Positions 32,193 to 45,014 of a DNA stretch of 64,000 nt are shown here, piece by piece. Every line of letters begins with the position of its first letter. Position 1 is the first letter of the stretch. The notes beneath the pieces are model-generated. The model did no database searches. It was not told where the DNA came from and saw only the letters and a program-made list of their open reading frames with translations. The position numbers and the translations under genes are program-made. Source of the DNA: Apium graveolens (Eukaryota; Streptophyta; Magnoliopsida; Apiales; Apiaceae); NCBI RefSeq assembly GCF_009905375.1, contig NC_133653.1:57672673-57736672 (forward strand), read 5' to 3'.

Positions 32193-33648
32193 TGTTAGTC
32201 TCTAAACACGCGCTAAAATTACACGCAAGTATATGCGTTCGCAAGTAGTATAGGATATAAATCAGATCCGTTCCCTAAGGGACTGGTTTAGGTTAACTTT
32301 ATAATTTATGTACATAAACAACAATGTATGGTTATTATTCAATGCTAAGACGAATAATAATTTGAGGTTGTTTATACTAAGAATTAAACTAACAATTATA
32401 ACTAAAAAAATAAGAATGATTGAATTAATATATATGACAAACATGGGATTCTAACTTCATTAAATACTTCATTCAATAGCCTTTTCATTCTTAACCTTAG
32501 CATATAATGGTGATGACACTAATCAGATAACACGAAATTGATAAACGCCAACTTTCGTTGCACAAATACCATACTACCAGACATCCACAAAAGAGATAGA
32601 AGCTGAATAGACACCAATTATATTGAGACCCTATATGTCTATAGAATTTGACAACATAACGGTTTAAGCACAAGTTATATATCTTGATTACATAAGGCAA
32701 GTAAGATGGTTAAAATTAGCCACGAATCATGCATAACAAATACATGAACCTATGCTAGCATGGCGAGTTCTAATTCCTTAAATTCACTTTCACTTCATTA
32801 AGAATTAACACACTATCTTATAAGTTAACGACGATCATAAGAAGAATAAGAACAACCAATACTAGGTTATTATACAATCACCACACACTAAGGTATCGAA
32901 ACAAATCAACTAAAGAAATCCATAAATAAATCCGCTAGAACCCCACGATAATGATTAGCCCATAATCGAACTCATCGTCAACGTGGGTTCCGATGAAAGC
33001 ATGGTGTAATAAACGTAGTCTTTATAACGAATAAATAAAACCAAGTTAACACAAGAGTATAGGTTCAACAAAACAAGAAACGAGCATCCAAGATTACAAC
33101 TCAAAACAAAGATTCACAAGAATAAACTAGTTCGTCTTCGGCTTTGTTGAATTGTGCTATAGGTCTCTTGCCGTCTTCTCCTAGCTCTGATATATCTCTA
33201 ACTTGATCTCCTCTAAAAAATGAGCTTTAAATTGTTTATATAGCAGCCTCATGCAAAGTAGAAGTCTTTCTCTCAAAAGCCAAGTAGAATCAGGATTCTT
33301 CTATCCCGTCACGGCACAGTCGCGCGCTTGATCAGCGTTGGCGCGCTGGGTTTCTAATGTTTGGGCGTGGCCGCACGCTTTAACAGAGTGGGCGCGCTGG
33401 CTCACTTTTCAAAACTTTGACTTCTTCTTTTTCCTTGCCGATTGAGCTGGTTTTCCAAGAGCTTTTATTCCAACACCTTCATGACACCAAATTAGCACCA
33501 AAAAAATGCTAATTCACCTGATTACCTGGAGAATGCCTAAAAATGCAAAAACACTAGAAAACACATTAAAACACCAATAACTTGAGTACAAATACACCAA
33601 TTCAAAGCTTTACGGAGTGTAATAAAGTATCATAAATGCCACTCAACA
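32193..33648 (-). repeat. 5' LTR of element C (1,456 bp)
   Basis: On the + strand it starts TGTTAGTCTC next to the primer site and ends CCACTCAACA. Element E integrase resumes at 33649 with ATGATAAGCCG. The LTR of D (50939-52403) is a relative with the same boundaries. It has a GC-rich module at 33305-33405. The partner 3' LTR is missing. Confidence 0.85.
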
Positions 33649-34093
33649 ATGATAAGCCGTAGCAATACGATGATTCACATTATACCTTTGCATCATAGCA
33701 GTGAACTTGCGATTGCAAAAATGCGACCCCTCATCAATGATTATGACTCTCGGAGTTCCAAATCTTGTGAATATCTTCTTATGAAGAAAATTAAGCACTA
33801 CCTTCACATTATTTGTTGGCAATGCCTTGACTTCTACCTATTTTGACATATAATTGACCGCTAACAAGATATACTGATTGTTACAAGATGAAACAAATGG
33901 CCCCATAAAGTCTATTCCCCATACATCGAAGACTTCAACCTCGAGAAGCACATTAAGAGGCATCTCATCCCTCTTGGACATATTAACCACACGTTGACAT
34001 CGATCAGATTTCAAAATGAACTAATGAGCATATTTAAACAAAGTTGTCCAAAAAAAACCTGCTTAAAGAATACGAGCTGTTGTCTTTTCTCCA
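33649..34093 (-). pseudogene. Element E integrase fragment
   Basis: Nearly parallel to 16140-16570 of element C. It contains the integrase zinc region and the first part of the catalytic core (SDEGSHF equivalent near 33735), with stops on the way. It is interrupted at 33648 by the LTR of C, and the first bases after the LTR, ATGAT, would be one copy of the target duplication. Confidence 0.78.
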
Positions 34094-34916
34094 CCATAGT
34101 GTCCTCCATAAGCCGTTGAGTGGCAATCTCACAAGATCCCCCCATTTCGCTGTAAGGAATACATCTCCTGATGATTTGGTCAGCTCCTTGTCGAAAAAGA
34201 AACCGCTCATCCCACATATACCACTTCACTTCATGTAGAAACTTCTTCATTTGAGCGTACAACAAGTCGGGAGGCATGATATTAGTCACAAGTTAGTTCA
34301 AAATGTCTGCAAATCACAATTCTTCCTCTTGCACTCCAAACAGCCGCTCATCGGGAAAAGACTCATTTATTAATGTCTTATCCAGTGAAGTTGCACTTGG
34401 GTCCTCTAAACGAGAGAGATGATCAACGACTTGATTCTCAGTACCTTTCCTATCCTTGATCCCTAACTCAAATTCTTGAAGCAAAAGAACCCATCTGATC
34501 AATCTAGGCTTTGAGTCCTTCTTTGAGACGAGATATCAAATTGCAGCGTGATCAGTGAAAACTATCACCTTCGTCCCAAGCAGATAAGATCAAAATTTCT
34601 TAAAATCATAGACAATAGCCAAAAGTTCTTTCTCCGTAGTAGTATAATTCAGTTGAGCACCATTTAGGGTCTTACTAGCATAGTAGACCACATGAAATAT
34701 GTTGTTCTTTCTCTGCCCAAGAACCGCTCCAACTGCATAGTCACTTACATCGTACAGCTCATTCCAATCAGGGGCAGTTATAACAAGCGCCGTGATTAAA
34801 CTCTTCTTTAAGAACTAAAAAGGAGCCAAGCACTCGTCATCAAACTTGAACGGGATATCCTTCTCCAGAAGATTGCACAAAGGTTTACAAATTTTTGAGA
34901 AGTCCTTGATGAACCG
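34094..34916 (-). pseudogene. Element E RNase H and RT end
   Basis: On the - strand RNase H-like sequence with [16 protein letters not shown] and [10 protein letters not shown] is followed toward lower coordinates by the zinc-domain linker (KWYMWDERFLFRQG). Stops occur between the open pieces at 34011-34289 and 34314-34502. The RT side is cut by the solo LTR at 34917 and continues at 39181. Confidence 0.78.
34912..34916. repeat. Target-site duplication of solo LTR I, left (AACCG)
   Basis: Matches AACCG at 39181-39185. Removing the insert restores continuous RT coding sequence of E. Confidence 0.9.
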
Positions 34917-37900
34917 TGTAATAACCCCAATTTTTGGGAAATTTTGAAACCCTTATGAATAGTGTTTTTGCTGAATGAGAAAACTTTTCATGCCACACTA
35001 TGTAGGGGTTCTGATATGGATATTCTGAGATTTTATTAGTACTTTATATGGGATATAAGTGTATGTAAAGATCGTCAGAATCCAAATCCGAACACTTTGA
35101 TTTTCCCGGAAATACACTAGATACGGAGAGAATTGAGTATAAGGTAACAGGATAAAAAGGATTTAAATTAAAGGATTATAATAGAGGATCATAAAAAGGA
35201 ATATAATGTATTGAGAAAGGTTAAGGGAACCTAAGTAATAAGATCCCGGGTATGATCCCTCAAACGATAAACGAGAATGAAAGTTAAGCGAACCGTATAA
35301 CAGATCAGGGGTCATTAGGCAAACAATTAGGAAGTTAATCAAAGGGATTAGAGAGAGAGTGATGTCACCCAACCAATGAGAAGAGGACAAGGAGGGAAGG
35401 ATGACATCACCACATGACATAGGCATGACATGCGAAGGAAGGAGGTGTGGTTGAATGAGAACCACACAAATACAAGGGCAACAAGGTAATTGACTAAATC
35501 AAACAACAAAAATCAACCAACCAAGCCAAAACATTTCATTTTACGAAACAAAACACAAAAATCTCTCTTCTTCTTCTTCATGCTCTCGGGTGCTTTTCTT
35601 AAAAAATGAAAGTCCAAGCTCCTCCACTTACTATTTAGCAAGGTAATTATCTAAGCTTCCCCATGGATAGTTACATACTTCCTATAAGTTTAAGCTTCTA
35701 ATTCCAAGCCAATCTTTTTCTATAAATCATGGAAGAAGATGGTGAATAGTGTTTTTCAAGAAATAAAATTTGTGTTCTTGAAGTTTTGTTTAGATTAAGC
35801 TTGGATAAGGACTTTAAGGGTGATTCCAAGCCATTCTCTTGATTCTCCACTCTCAAAGGAAGGTATAAACTACTAACCCTAGCTTTAGTTTTGAGTAATT
35901 AGGATTGAATATGATTGATATAGTATATGTGAAGCATGGTGCTTGATTGTTTGAAGTTTGGTTGAGTTTTTAGAGATTAGTTGGTTTTGTGGTATTGTTG
36001 GAGTTGTAAATCTTGATAATTAGTTAAAGAACCTAAGTAAAGCTTTTAGTTCATGTGGGGAATAAGTATAAATGGTTAATTTGGATTTGTTGGGGCTGTT
36101 ATGATGTGGTTTGGATGGGTGTTGGTTGTATGATTGATTTGGGGTTGAATTGTGGTTGGTTTTGAATGGTTTTAAATTGGGAAATCGCGTAAACATAGCC
36201 GTCGTAACGTCCGATTTTCTTTAGACTGTTTTTGTGCATAACATTAGGACCCGAGAACCCCCTGCTAGATGTTGACCATTGCCATGTCTAGATAGCTCAT
36301 GTTACGAGCTTCATTTTGATATGTAGTTCGTTCGTTTCCGATGCACGGTTTAGGAGAAACGACCGTTTCAAGTAACGGCATTTCGCGAACGAAACTTTTC
36401 CCCTCGCCTTACTTTGAAACATAGGTTAAAGACCAAAAAGGGTTAATTAATGCATGAAACATTTATGGTAAGTGTGCTAGGTAGTTAGTAAGACACTCGT
36501 GAAGGAATCGCCTTAAAACTCATAAAGGTTAAATTATTAAAAATGGTGGAGCCGAGGGTACCCGAGTGACTTAAGCGAGTCAGTAAGCGCAAAGCAAGCG
36601 TTAGAGTCTAAGTTAGTTAAAGTATAGATTTACAAGTGACTTTAGTTTAATTCCAACTTACTTGTTGTTTATAGGTTACCAGACTCGTCCCGAGCCTTTT
36701 ATCACCCCAAGTCGCTCAGGCAAGTTTTCTACCCGTTATAACTGTTGTGGTGATGAGTATATGTATTTGCATTATCTTGCGATAGATGCATGTTGGTTAA
36801 TTAGCAAATATTGTTATATATTGAAGCATGCTGCTATGGTATATATATATGCATGCCTGTTTCGTATTCTTTCCATATATAATTATTGATAATACCTATG
36901 CTAGAGGATAGCGGTAATTTGCATATACCCTTAGTACAGGGACCCAAAGGTGAAAATATTTTCTAAAACCGGGAGTCGAGGATCCCGAGTAGATTTTGTA
37001 TATATGGATATAAATATATATATATATATACTTATATATATATGGTCATAGTTTTCAAAACTATTAATCGAATAAGGTTTATTCGATAACTTTAACTTTA
37101 TTTTATTTATTGAATATTATTTGAATATTCATTCGAGGACTTATGACTCCTTTTATTTTATTAAATGAATATTATTTTGAATATTCATTCGAGGACTTAT
37201 GACTCCTTTTATTTTATTAAATGAATATTATTTTGAATATTCATTCGAGGGCTTATGACTCAGTTTATATTATTTAATGAATATTTTTGAATATTCATTT
37301 GAGGATCTATGACTCCGATTATTGGCTGAGATTTGTTCTTTATTTTATTAAAGAATAAGGTGTAAATAATCAAACTTATTTTCGATTATTCAAATAAAGA
37401 TAGTACTTTCATATAAGTATATCTTTGGTTATTTAATACTCGTTTCAAGTATAAGTTTTAATACTTCTACTTCAATTATTTTTATAAAGATTATTCTTTT
37501 TGGGAATATTATTTAAATAATAATATTCAGACATTTTCTAAATATTCTGGGGACTGATTTACTTCATTAAATCAGCTTTACTCCAAACACTCTTTAAAGT
37601 GTTTTCGAGTCTTCAAAATGATTTTTAAAAGTTAGAGCGGATCCCAAAACTCATTTTTATATTTAAGATCTTCCTTTTTAAGGGGATTTAAATACTCGCT
37701 CAAAACCTGAGGGATCCGGCTCTGTGGTGTATTTTATATTCGCAATACGGTTGCAGTTTTGGTAAATGAATTGATTACTTACCCAACGTTCGGGAAGTAA
37801 GTCCATCTATTGAGTCAGCATAAGCAACATGGGCTCAGTGGGCGTCTATGATAGTGTAAGTGGCTCAGTGGGAGTCCATCAAATGCATAAGTGGCTGAGT

Positions 37901-39180
37901 GGCAGTCCAGCATAAGGTCCTATTACGACCAGGGTGATGACCAGTGGGGAATTCGTCCATCTACTAGTAGAAAAGGTTACTTATGGGTATCTTTGCCTGA
38001 TCAGCAAGATATCTGGTTTATGCCAAATTCTTTTCCTTTCCAAATTTATTGGATATTGCAATTCTGTTCATACTTTATATGACAGAGGTTTTCAGGAAAT
38101 GTATAAAGAAGATGTATATGTGGATATATATATATATCAGAACTAAATGAAGTATATCATAACTTCATTTCCGTTAATAATATTTCAAAGATTTAATCTA
38201 TTCAAATCTTGTCTGGTAGTCTCATCTATGTGATGAACTGTTGAAAGCTCATTATACTTTGAACAGTGGTAGTTCAAGTAGCTTTATAAATGATATAAGT
38301 GTAGTGAAGTATTTGGTAACTTCATCCCTTGTTTCTACTTATATCTAGTAAGTAATTATCTTACACATGATAAAAGATTCTAGTAAGTATCCAATCTTAT
38401 AACTTCATCTTTTTAAACTTATATCTAGCAAATGATTATCTTGTGCATGACAAAGATTTTCAGAAAAACGTTGAGACAAGGTTAGATATATGAGATCACC
38501 TTGCAACGATATTTTTATACAGTTATACACTGGGACTTTGTGTATATTATGCATGGAAGAGGACTTCCAATATTTTGAAAAGTATATATGTATATATATA
38601 TATACTGAATATTTTGCGACTTCATCGCATTAAGATATCAAACTTAGTTCATTTCTTTTGACCAAGACTTTCATGAGTATTATGAGTAGGCTCATATATT
38701 GTTAATCATTATACATATTATTTTGGTGGGCTTGCTGCTCACCCTTGCTTTCTTCTTTCATCACACAACATCAGATAGATAAGATGAACAGGACCAAGCT
38801 CCCAATTCGCGAGCGGATAGGAAACATTCCGCAGTTTCCTATAGGCGTTGATGTCGCTGTAGCTGAGGTAGGAGCTACCAATAGGCTAGGCTTTCAACTT
38901 TTGATGTACCAGATTTATGTATATTTATGAATTGTAATAATGGCAAAGAAATGTAAATTTATTCAGAAAACCTTTTAAGGTGTATTGGCGGATAATTGTG
39001 GAATAAAATGACTTGTGATTATTTTTGGATATTCATCTCTGAGACTATAACTTATAGTGTGTGTGTTTATTGTGGGGTCACAGTACAGAGTAGTTGATTG
39101 TGTATTAAGATTGGGTGTTATTAAGGGAAATGGAACTCGTGACAACCCGGATCCCCGACCCCGGATTTGGGGGTGTTACA
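34917..39180 (+). mobile_element. Solo LTR I (4,264 bp, Ty3/gypsy-like) in element E
   Basis: Begins TGTAATAACCCC and ends GGGGGTGTTACA, with 5-bp AACCG duplications outside. It has no gag or pol and no internal direct repeat of LTR size, so a solo LTR of a large-LTR family (Ogre/Tat-like elements can have LTRs this long) is the best explanation. A non-coding LTR element is the alternative. The + orientation is suggested by a CT-rich leader-like block near 35560 and is not certain. It contains a tandem array near 37100-37310 and is related to solo LTR II. Confidence 0.75.
37100..37310 (+). repeat. Four-copy tandem array of about 56 bp in solo LTR I
   Basis: ATTCATTCGAGG-type landmarks recur at about 37131, 37187, 37243 and 37297. 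Units contain GAATATT, a short spacer and AATATTC, a 7-bp hairpin. The homologous array in solo LTR II has eight units. Confidence 0.85.
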
Positions 39181-39555
39181 AACCGCCTGTATAAGCCCGC
39201 ATGACCAAGAAAACTGCGAACTCCCTTAACATAAATTGGTGGGGGAAGATTTTTGATGACCCCCACTTTGGATTTGTCCACCTCAAGACCCTTAATAGAG
39301 ACCTTGTGCCCAAGAATAATTCCATGTCGCACCATAAAATGACATTTCTCCCAATTGAGAACCAGATTGGTCTCAACGCACCTCTTGAGAACATCGCCTA
39401 AATTCTGTAAGCACTCATCAAATGAATCACTGAACACAGAGAAATATTCCATGAACACCTCTACATTCTGACCAATCATATCAGAGAAGATAGCCATCAT
39501 GCATCTCTGAAATGTGGCCGGTGCTCCACATAAACCAAAAGAAACCCTTCTAAAG
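39181..39555 (-). pseudogene. Element E reverse transcriptase fragment
   Basis: On the - strand MMAIFSDMIGQNVEVFMEYF, then GLEVDKSKVGVIKNLPPP and SFLGHAGLYRRF: the palm-to-connection part of Ty3 RT. The catalytic motif reads FMEYF where a FMDDF-like motif is expected, so both aspartates are altered. At 39552-39555 (AAAG) the sequence jumps to the protease, skipping the N-terminal half of RT and the linker. The four-base homology suggests a microhomology deletion. Confidence 0.78.
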
Positions 39556-40966
39556 TCATATAAGTCGGTTTTGGATCAGGTAAGTCCAACTACTTGAAGA
39601 TTGACAAAGGCATTGGATTGATGCTAGCTCCCAAGTCAAATAAGCATCTGTCAAAAGACACTTTTCCAATAGTACATGGAATAGTGAAGCTTACCGGATC
39701 TTTAAGCTTCAGAGGCAACTTTTGTTGCAGCACTGCACTCCTCCGTGAGAGCAACGATCTCTAAGTCATCAAGCTTCACCTTCCGAGAGAGAATACCTTT
39801 CATTAATTTTGCATAACTCGGCATTTGTTCAAGAGCTTCAGCGAAAGGTATGTTGGTGTGAAGTTTCTTGAACACCTCTAGAAACTTCTCATACTACTTA
39901 TCCAGCTATTTCTTCTGCAGCCTCTTACGAAAAGAAGGTGGAGGATAGATCTGTTTCTCCCCAGTATTACCCTCAGGAGGAGTGTACTCAAAAGTAGTCT
40001 TCCTTGGTTCCACTTCTGCTTCCTTCCACACTTCTTCTTTTTTTAGCCTCAACTTCAGATTCTGGAGTATTAGCTTTTTCAGGATTTGCAACCTTACCGG
40101 ACCTCAATGTGATTGCCTTAACATGCTCCTTAGCTTCCTTCTTGCCTGTCACTTCAGTATCTCTTGGAAGCGTGCCAAGTTGACGATTCAGTAATGCATT
40201 AGCAATCTGCCCAATCTGATTCTCCAAGGTCTTGATGGAAACAGCTTGGCTCTTGCACTTGAGCCTCAACTCCTCCAATTCAGATTTTTCATTAGCTTGC
40301 GGTAACTGCTGAAGTTGAAGTTATTGCCTAGGGGCATATTGCAGTTGTTCAAAACCAGGAGGGTTATACAGCTTTGCTGTGTATGGCTGATAAGGTTGTT
40401 GCACTGTATTCTGGTTGTTGCTCCACCTGAAGTTAGGATGATTTCGGTTATTGGGATGATAAGTGGCTGGAGCGTGATGCTAAGGTCTCTAAAAGTTGCT
40501 AACAAATTGAGTTGATTCGCTAGAAATAGCACATTGCTCAGTTTCATGTGCCCCCGCACAAAGTTCACAAACACTAGTGATTTGATTTACTCCATATTTA
40601 GCCAAAGAGTCCACTTTTTTCGTCAAAGCTGGAAGTTGAGCAGCTATAGCAGTGGCTGTATCCACTTACAAAATTTCTGCTACTTTTCCTTGCAACATTC
40701 TTTGCATAGGATTCTGGTATTCATTAGCTGCCATGAGCTCAATCAACTCATAAGCTTCATTATAGCTTTTGGCCCATAAGGCTTCACCAGATGCTGCATC
40801 GAGCATAGGTCTAAATTGTGCGCCCAAACCATTGTAGAAACAGTTTATAATCATCCAATCAGGCATGCCATGGTGTGGACACTTCCTTAGCATCTCCTTA
40901 TAACAAACCCAAGCCTCACACAGAGATTCTCAAGTTTGCTGTGCAAACTGAGTAAGAGCATTCCCG
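39556..40966 (-). pseudogene. Element E protease remnant and gag C-terminal half
   Basis: From high to low: MLRKCPHHGMPDWMIINCFY gag core (40666-40893), a zinc knuckle near 40530-40575, the region with KSQAVSIKTLENQIGQIANA (39988-40278) and the charged gag tail. The start of the protease with a DLGASIN-like active site near 39630 follows. Stops separate the open pieces. The upstream half of gag lies on the other side of D, at 52409-52939. Confidence 0.78.
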
Positions 40967-40971
40967 ATTGC
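40967..40971. repeat. Target-site duplication of D, left (ATTGC)
   Basis: Pairs with ATTAC at 52404-52408 with one mismatch. Element C carries the uninterrupted sequence GATTGCAGCGGTC at the same gag position. Confidence 0.75.
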
Positions 40972-42394
40972 TGTTAGGATGTTAACACGCGCTAATAATA
41001 AACGCAAGTATACGCGTTCACAAGTAGTATAAGATTTAGATCAAATTCGTTCCCACGGAGACTCTTTGGTTAATTTAAGAATATGCACCTATGCAACAAT
41101 TATATGGTTATTATCCAATGCTAAGACAAAAAATAAGTTGAGATTGTTTATAATTAAGAATTAAACTAACAATTATAACTAAGAGAACAAGAATGGTTGA
41201 ATTAATATATATGACAAATATGGGATTCTAACTTCATTACTACTTCATTCAAAGTAATTGTTCTTAACCTTAGCATGTGATGGTGATGACACTAACCAGA
41301 TAACACGAAACTAGTAAATGCCAATTTTCATTGTACGAATACCCTACTACCAAGCATCCACAAAAGAGATAAAAGTTGAATAGATACCAATTATGCTTAG
41401 TCCTTATATGTCTATAGGTATTGAAAACATAACGGTTTAATGCGCAAGTTATCTATCGTGATTACATAGGGAAAGTAAGATGGGTAAAATTACCTACGAA
41501 TCATGCATAACAATAACACATGAACCTATACTAACATGGTAAGTTCTAAACCTCTATATTCACTGTCGCTTCAATGGATATTAACACGCTATCTTATATG
41601 TTAGCTACGCATAAAAGATGAATAAGCACAACCAATACTAGGATATCAATCAATCACCACACACTAAGATATCGAAACAATTTAACTAAAGAAATCCATA
41701 AATAAATCCGTTAGAACCCCACAATAATGATTAGTTCATAACTGAACTCATCGTCACCATGGGTTCCAATGAAAGCATAATAATAAACAATATAAGAGTA
41801 CTAGGGTTCAAGAACAAATCGAAAACAAGCATCCAAGTATCAGCTATATTAAAGAAAACAAAATTATTCTTCTCCATAGCCGTCTCGTGCTCTCTAGGTC
41901 TTCTTATTGCTCTCTCAGGTCTCCTTCTTGTTAAAAACGTCTTTTTATTAGTATATATAGGCTCCAGGATGACCAGGACTCTCAAAATCTTCAATTTCGA
42001 CTAAAATCAGGATTCTGGGGCAGAAACCGGGCACGGACGCGCTGAAATAGTGTTTCAGCGGCACGGGCGTGCTGCCTTCTGGCGCGGTCGCGCTGACATT
42101 CTGGATATTTTCTGACAAATCTTCTTTTGGCCATATCTTGAGTTCTGCTCGTTAGAATTAGGAGATTCAACTGCCCACACGAAGCTAACGAGATTCTATA
42201 TAACTTGCGATTGGCCTAGGATTCCAATTCTGATATAATTTCAGCATATTTCCTTTAAAAGCTCCTTTCTTCATATAACTGATGCCTTAAATGCAATAAC
42301 ATAAAACACATCAAAAATACCAACAACTTGAGTCTAAAACACCAACTTAAACCTGTAATAAAGCGTTTCAAGTAGATATAAAATCCACTTATCA
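40972..42394 (-). repeat. 3' LTR of element D (1,423 bp)
   Basis: On the + strand from TGTTAGGATG to CCACTTATCA. It matches 50939-52403 except for substitutions and a block of about 42 bases missing from the GC-rich module. Confidence 0.87.
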
Positions 42395-42410
42395 TACCCC
42401 CAAACTTGAA
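42395..42410 (-). other. Polypurine tract of D
   Basis: On the - strand TTCAAGTTTGGGGGTA, immediately before the TGATAAGTGG start of the 3' LTR. A second, internal tract lies at 43551-43565. Confidence 0.8.
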
Positions 42411-43620
42411 TCGATTCTTTTCCTCAAGCATAAACAGACTCAAAACTACAAAATAAACCTAATGCATGAATGCAACTACGTGAATGCAACTAAATGATAA
42501 TGCAATCGATCCCCTATGAATAACCATATCCAACCAACAAGCTAATGCCTCTAGGAATGCAATGACTCAAAACAGAGCTCTAATAAATCTCACAAACCAA
42601 CTTACAAACCAGAAACGTGTGTGTGTGGGATGCTTAACATATATACTCTCGATACTAGATCAGTAACCATAACTTGTATTTCATCAAAACAATCACAAGT
42701 TTATAACTAGAATAGACATTAAACGCATAATGACGCACAACACCTCCTTTCTACTAGAGTTATACAAGGATTCATGCTATTACTGAATACATAACAAAGA
42801 TGCTTACTTGACCGTGCAATGAATGAGGTCCCAAAAGACTTATGCAATAATACCCATGTAGCGAGCGTTAGGTTAGCGGATCCCAGACTATAAAAGCCTT
42901 AGGTCACTAGGCACAAAGTCCCCTAGAACTTAATAACTCGAGTATTAAAGAGCTTACTCTTGATCAATTATGCAAAACGCATACTTTTTTTTCTTTTTTT
43001 TCTCTTTTTTTTTCTTCAATTTCTGAATGAGTGCGTTTCACTCCATCTCATTCAACCCTAGACTAATCATAAAACTATGAGCCCGCTACTAGCCATTTGA
43101 TGCCTAGCCTTACAACAACTAGCAATGAAATCCTGCTTTTCTCTAGTTTAAAAATCAGTATTTTACGTCATTACGAGATTATACGAAATTCTAAATATAA
43201 CCAAGTGATTAAATCTCAACAACAAACAAGTTTGATCATGATCTAGATCAAAATCAAACCTATAAGACTTTGTGAAAATATTTATTTTTGGCATTCAAAT
43301 CAATTCATTAGGACTTAAACATCCCTCTATTCGTCATCACCACACTCAAATCAACATCAACTTATCAAATAACATACTTCATCTTAAGGGATCATGTTAA
43401 ATATGCATGCAGATGTAACTATATGAAATCACATAAAAAACAAATATGTCCTATATCAACAATCATGCAACACTATGAATGAAATATAACTATATGCAAC
43501 ATGAATCTATATGAACTATATGGACACATATAAACTAATCCTTACATTATCACCCCCAAACTTAAAATTTTCAATATCCTCATTGAAGGTAATAATAAGG
43601 ATTTCAAGCATACCTAGTCA
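42411..43620 (-). other. Element D 3' untranslated region
   Basis: About 1.2 kb between the ORF3 remnant and the LTR, non-coding. It is bounded by two AAGTTTGGGGGT polypurine-like tracts, one at each end. A pyrimidine run lies near 42986-43016. The middle part is shared with C (12935-13650). Confidence 0.7.
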
Positions 43621-45009
43621 TTGGAAAGATCACCCTCCTCGGGTGGAGGATCAGGTGGCCAATCAACCTCGACGCCAGTGGTTCGGATGATTGTGCCCAA
43701 ATCCTGTGTCAAATCTGTACCAAAATGACGGTGAATGTCGTGCATGGCCTCCATACGCCTAGTTACTCACCTGTACTTCTTATCACCAACACCAATCCTA
43801 TCAACTATCTGTGGTACACGAGAGGTACCATCTGTAAGCACGGGAGGAACCAGCCATCCACTCTCTACATCATCAAAAATATATCTCAACCCCTTATCAG
43901 GGGGTGCACCTAAGAATGCACAACTTAAGTGATATAGTAGTGGGTTGAGCTCAAGTGTGGGAGCTTCTTCAATAAATTGTTCAAAACGCTCTTGAGAAAT
44001 TTTCAGCTCTTCTAACCCAAGAGAATCGAATGACATATCCAACTTCCTCTTCCATGGAGGTGCATTCAAAACCTGCATTTGCTCTGCTCCTTCTTCATTT
44101 TCAATAACTGATTCCCCTATTAAGGCTCTCCCTAAGGTATCTGATTTTGGCAATTGATCAAGTTCCGAATTTACTACAGAGTCGACCCACTATACTTTAA
44201 AGCACTCCGCTTTAGCTGTGGGTAACTTTATTTCCTTGAACACATTAAAAGTGACCTTTTAATCATGAACCTTCATCATAAGCTCTCATTTTTGCACATC
44301 GATCATAGTTTGGCCAGTAGCTAATAATGGTCTTCCAAAGATAATAGGAATCTTATTATCTTCCTCAAAATCTAGAATTACAAAATCAGCAGGGAAGATG
44401 AGTTTATCCACCTTGACCAAGACATCCTGCACTATACCTCGTGGATAAGCGATGGAACGATCAGCTAGTTGCAATGAGATATATATCGGTTTCGGATCAG
44501 GTAGACCTAGCTTCTTAAAGATTGATAAAGGCATCAGATTGATGCTAGCTCCTAAATCACATTAACACTTGTCGAACGACAAGTTTCTTATGGTGCAAGG
44601 AATAGTGAAACTTCCAGGATCTTTAAACTTCGGAGGCAACTTATGTTGCAGCACAACACTGTATTCCTCTATAAGAGCAACTGCCTCTAAGTCATCGAGC
44701 TTCACTTTCCGAGAGAGAATACCTTTCATAAATCTCGTATAGCTAGGCATCTGTTCAAGAGCTTCAGCGAAAGGTATGTTGATATGAAGTTTCTTGAGCA
44801 CCCCCAAAAACTTAGCAAATTGTTTATCCAACTTCTGCTTCTGCAGCCTCTCAGGAAAAAGAGGTGGAGGATAGACCTGTTTCTCCCCTATATTACCCTC
44901 AGGAGGAGTGTGTTCCACAGTTTTCTTTCTTGATTCCACTTATGTTTCCTTCTGCACATTTTCTTCAACCAAAGCTTCAGATTCCGGAACTTGAGATTTT
45001 TCAGGGCTT
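43621..45009 (-). pseudogene. Element D gag tail and protease fused to the ORF3 tail
   Basis: From high to low: gag tail and PPEGNIGEKQ region (44562-44939), protease with SLQLADRSIAYPRG and ADFVILDFEEDNKIPIIFGR (44286-44534), then the acidic linker (44153 downward). The linker runs at about 43905-43920 straight into ORF3-type sequence, VPQIVDRIGVGDKK, and a broken tail with RMEAMHDIHRHFG and DPPPEEGD. RT through integrase are missing. The ORF 43767-44153 spans the deletion point in frame. A stop also separates the protease from the DLGASIN-type region near 44560. Confidence 0.8.
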
Positions 45010-45014
45010 GCAAC
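45010..45014. repeat. Target-site duplication of solo LTR II, left (GCAAC)
   Basis: Matches 49493-49497. The same pair flanks the duplicate copy at 57182-57186 and 61667-61671. Confidence 0.9.

Larger units (their letters stand above)
12935..33648 (-). mobile_element. Element C: Athila-type Ty3/gypsy element, 3' LTR lost, hosting G and H
   Basis: Read on the - strand from 33648: 5' LTR, primer binding site, gag, protease, RT (interrupted by H), RNase H (interrupted by G), integrase, spacer with a promoter-like region, ORF3 and a 3' untranslated region. RT before integrase gives Ty3/gypsy, and the primer site and ORF3 after integrase give the Athila group. The 3' LTR is absent because the element is cut at about 12935 and joined to B. 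It sits inside the integrase of element E, which resumes at 33649. Several stops and frameshifts show it is dead. Confidence 0.88.

Noticed and set aside
38745..38930. A short + strand ORF (MNRTKLPIRERIGN...) conserved in all three large LTR copies (also 49057-49290 and 61231-61464)
   Set aside because: Two of the copies are one duplication, the third is a close relative, and nearby frames are equally open. Conservation is explained by LTR identity, and no family is recognisable.
43725..43932. + strand ORFs opposite the D fusion region
   Set aside because: They overlap the - strand ORF3 tail of D and have no homology that I can recognise.
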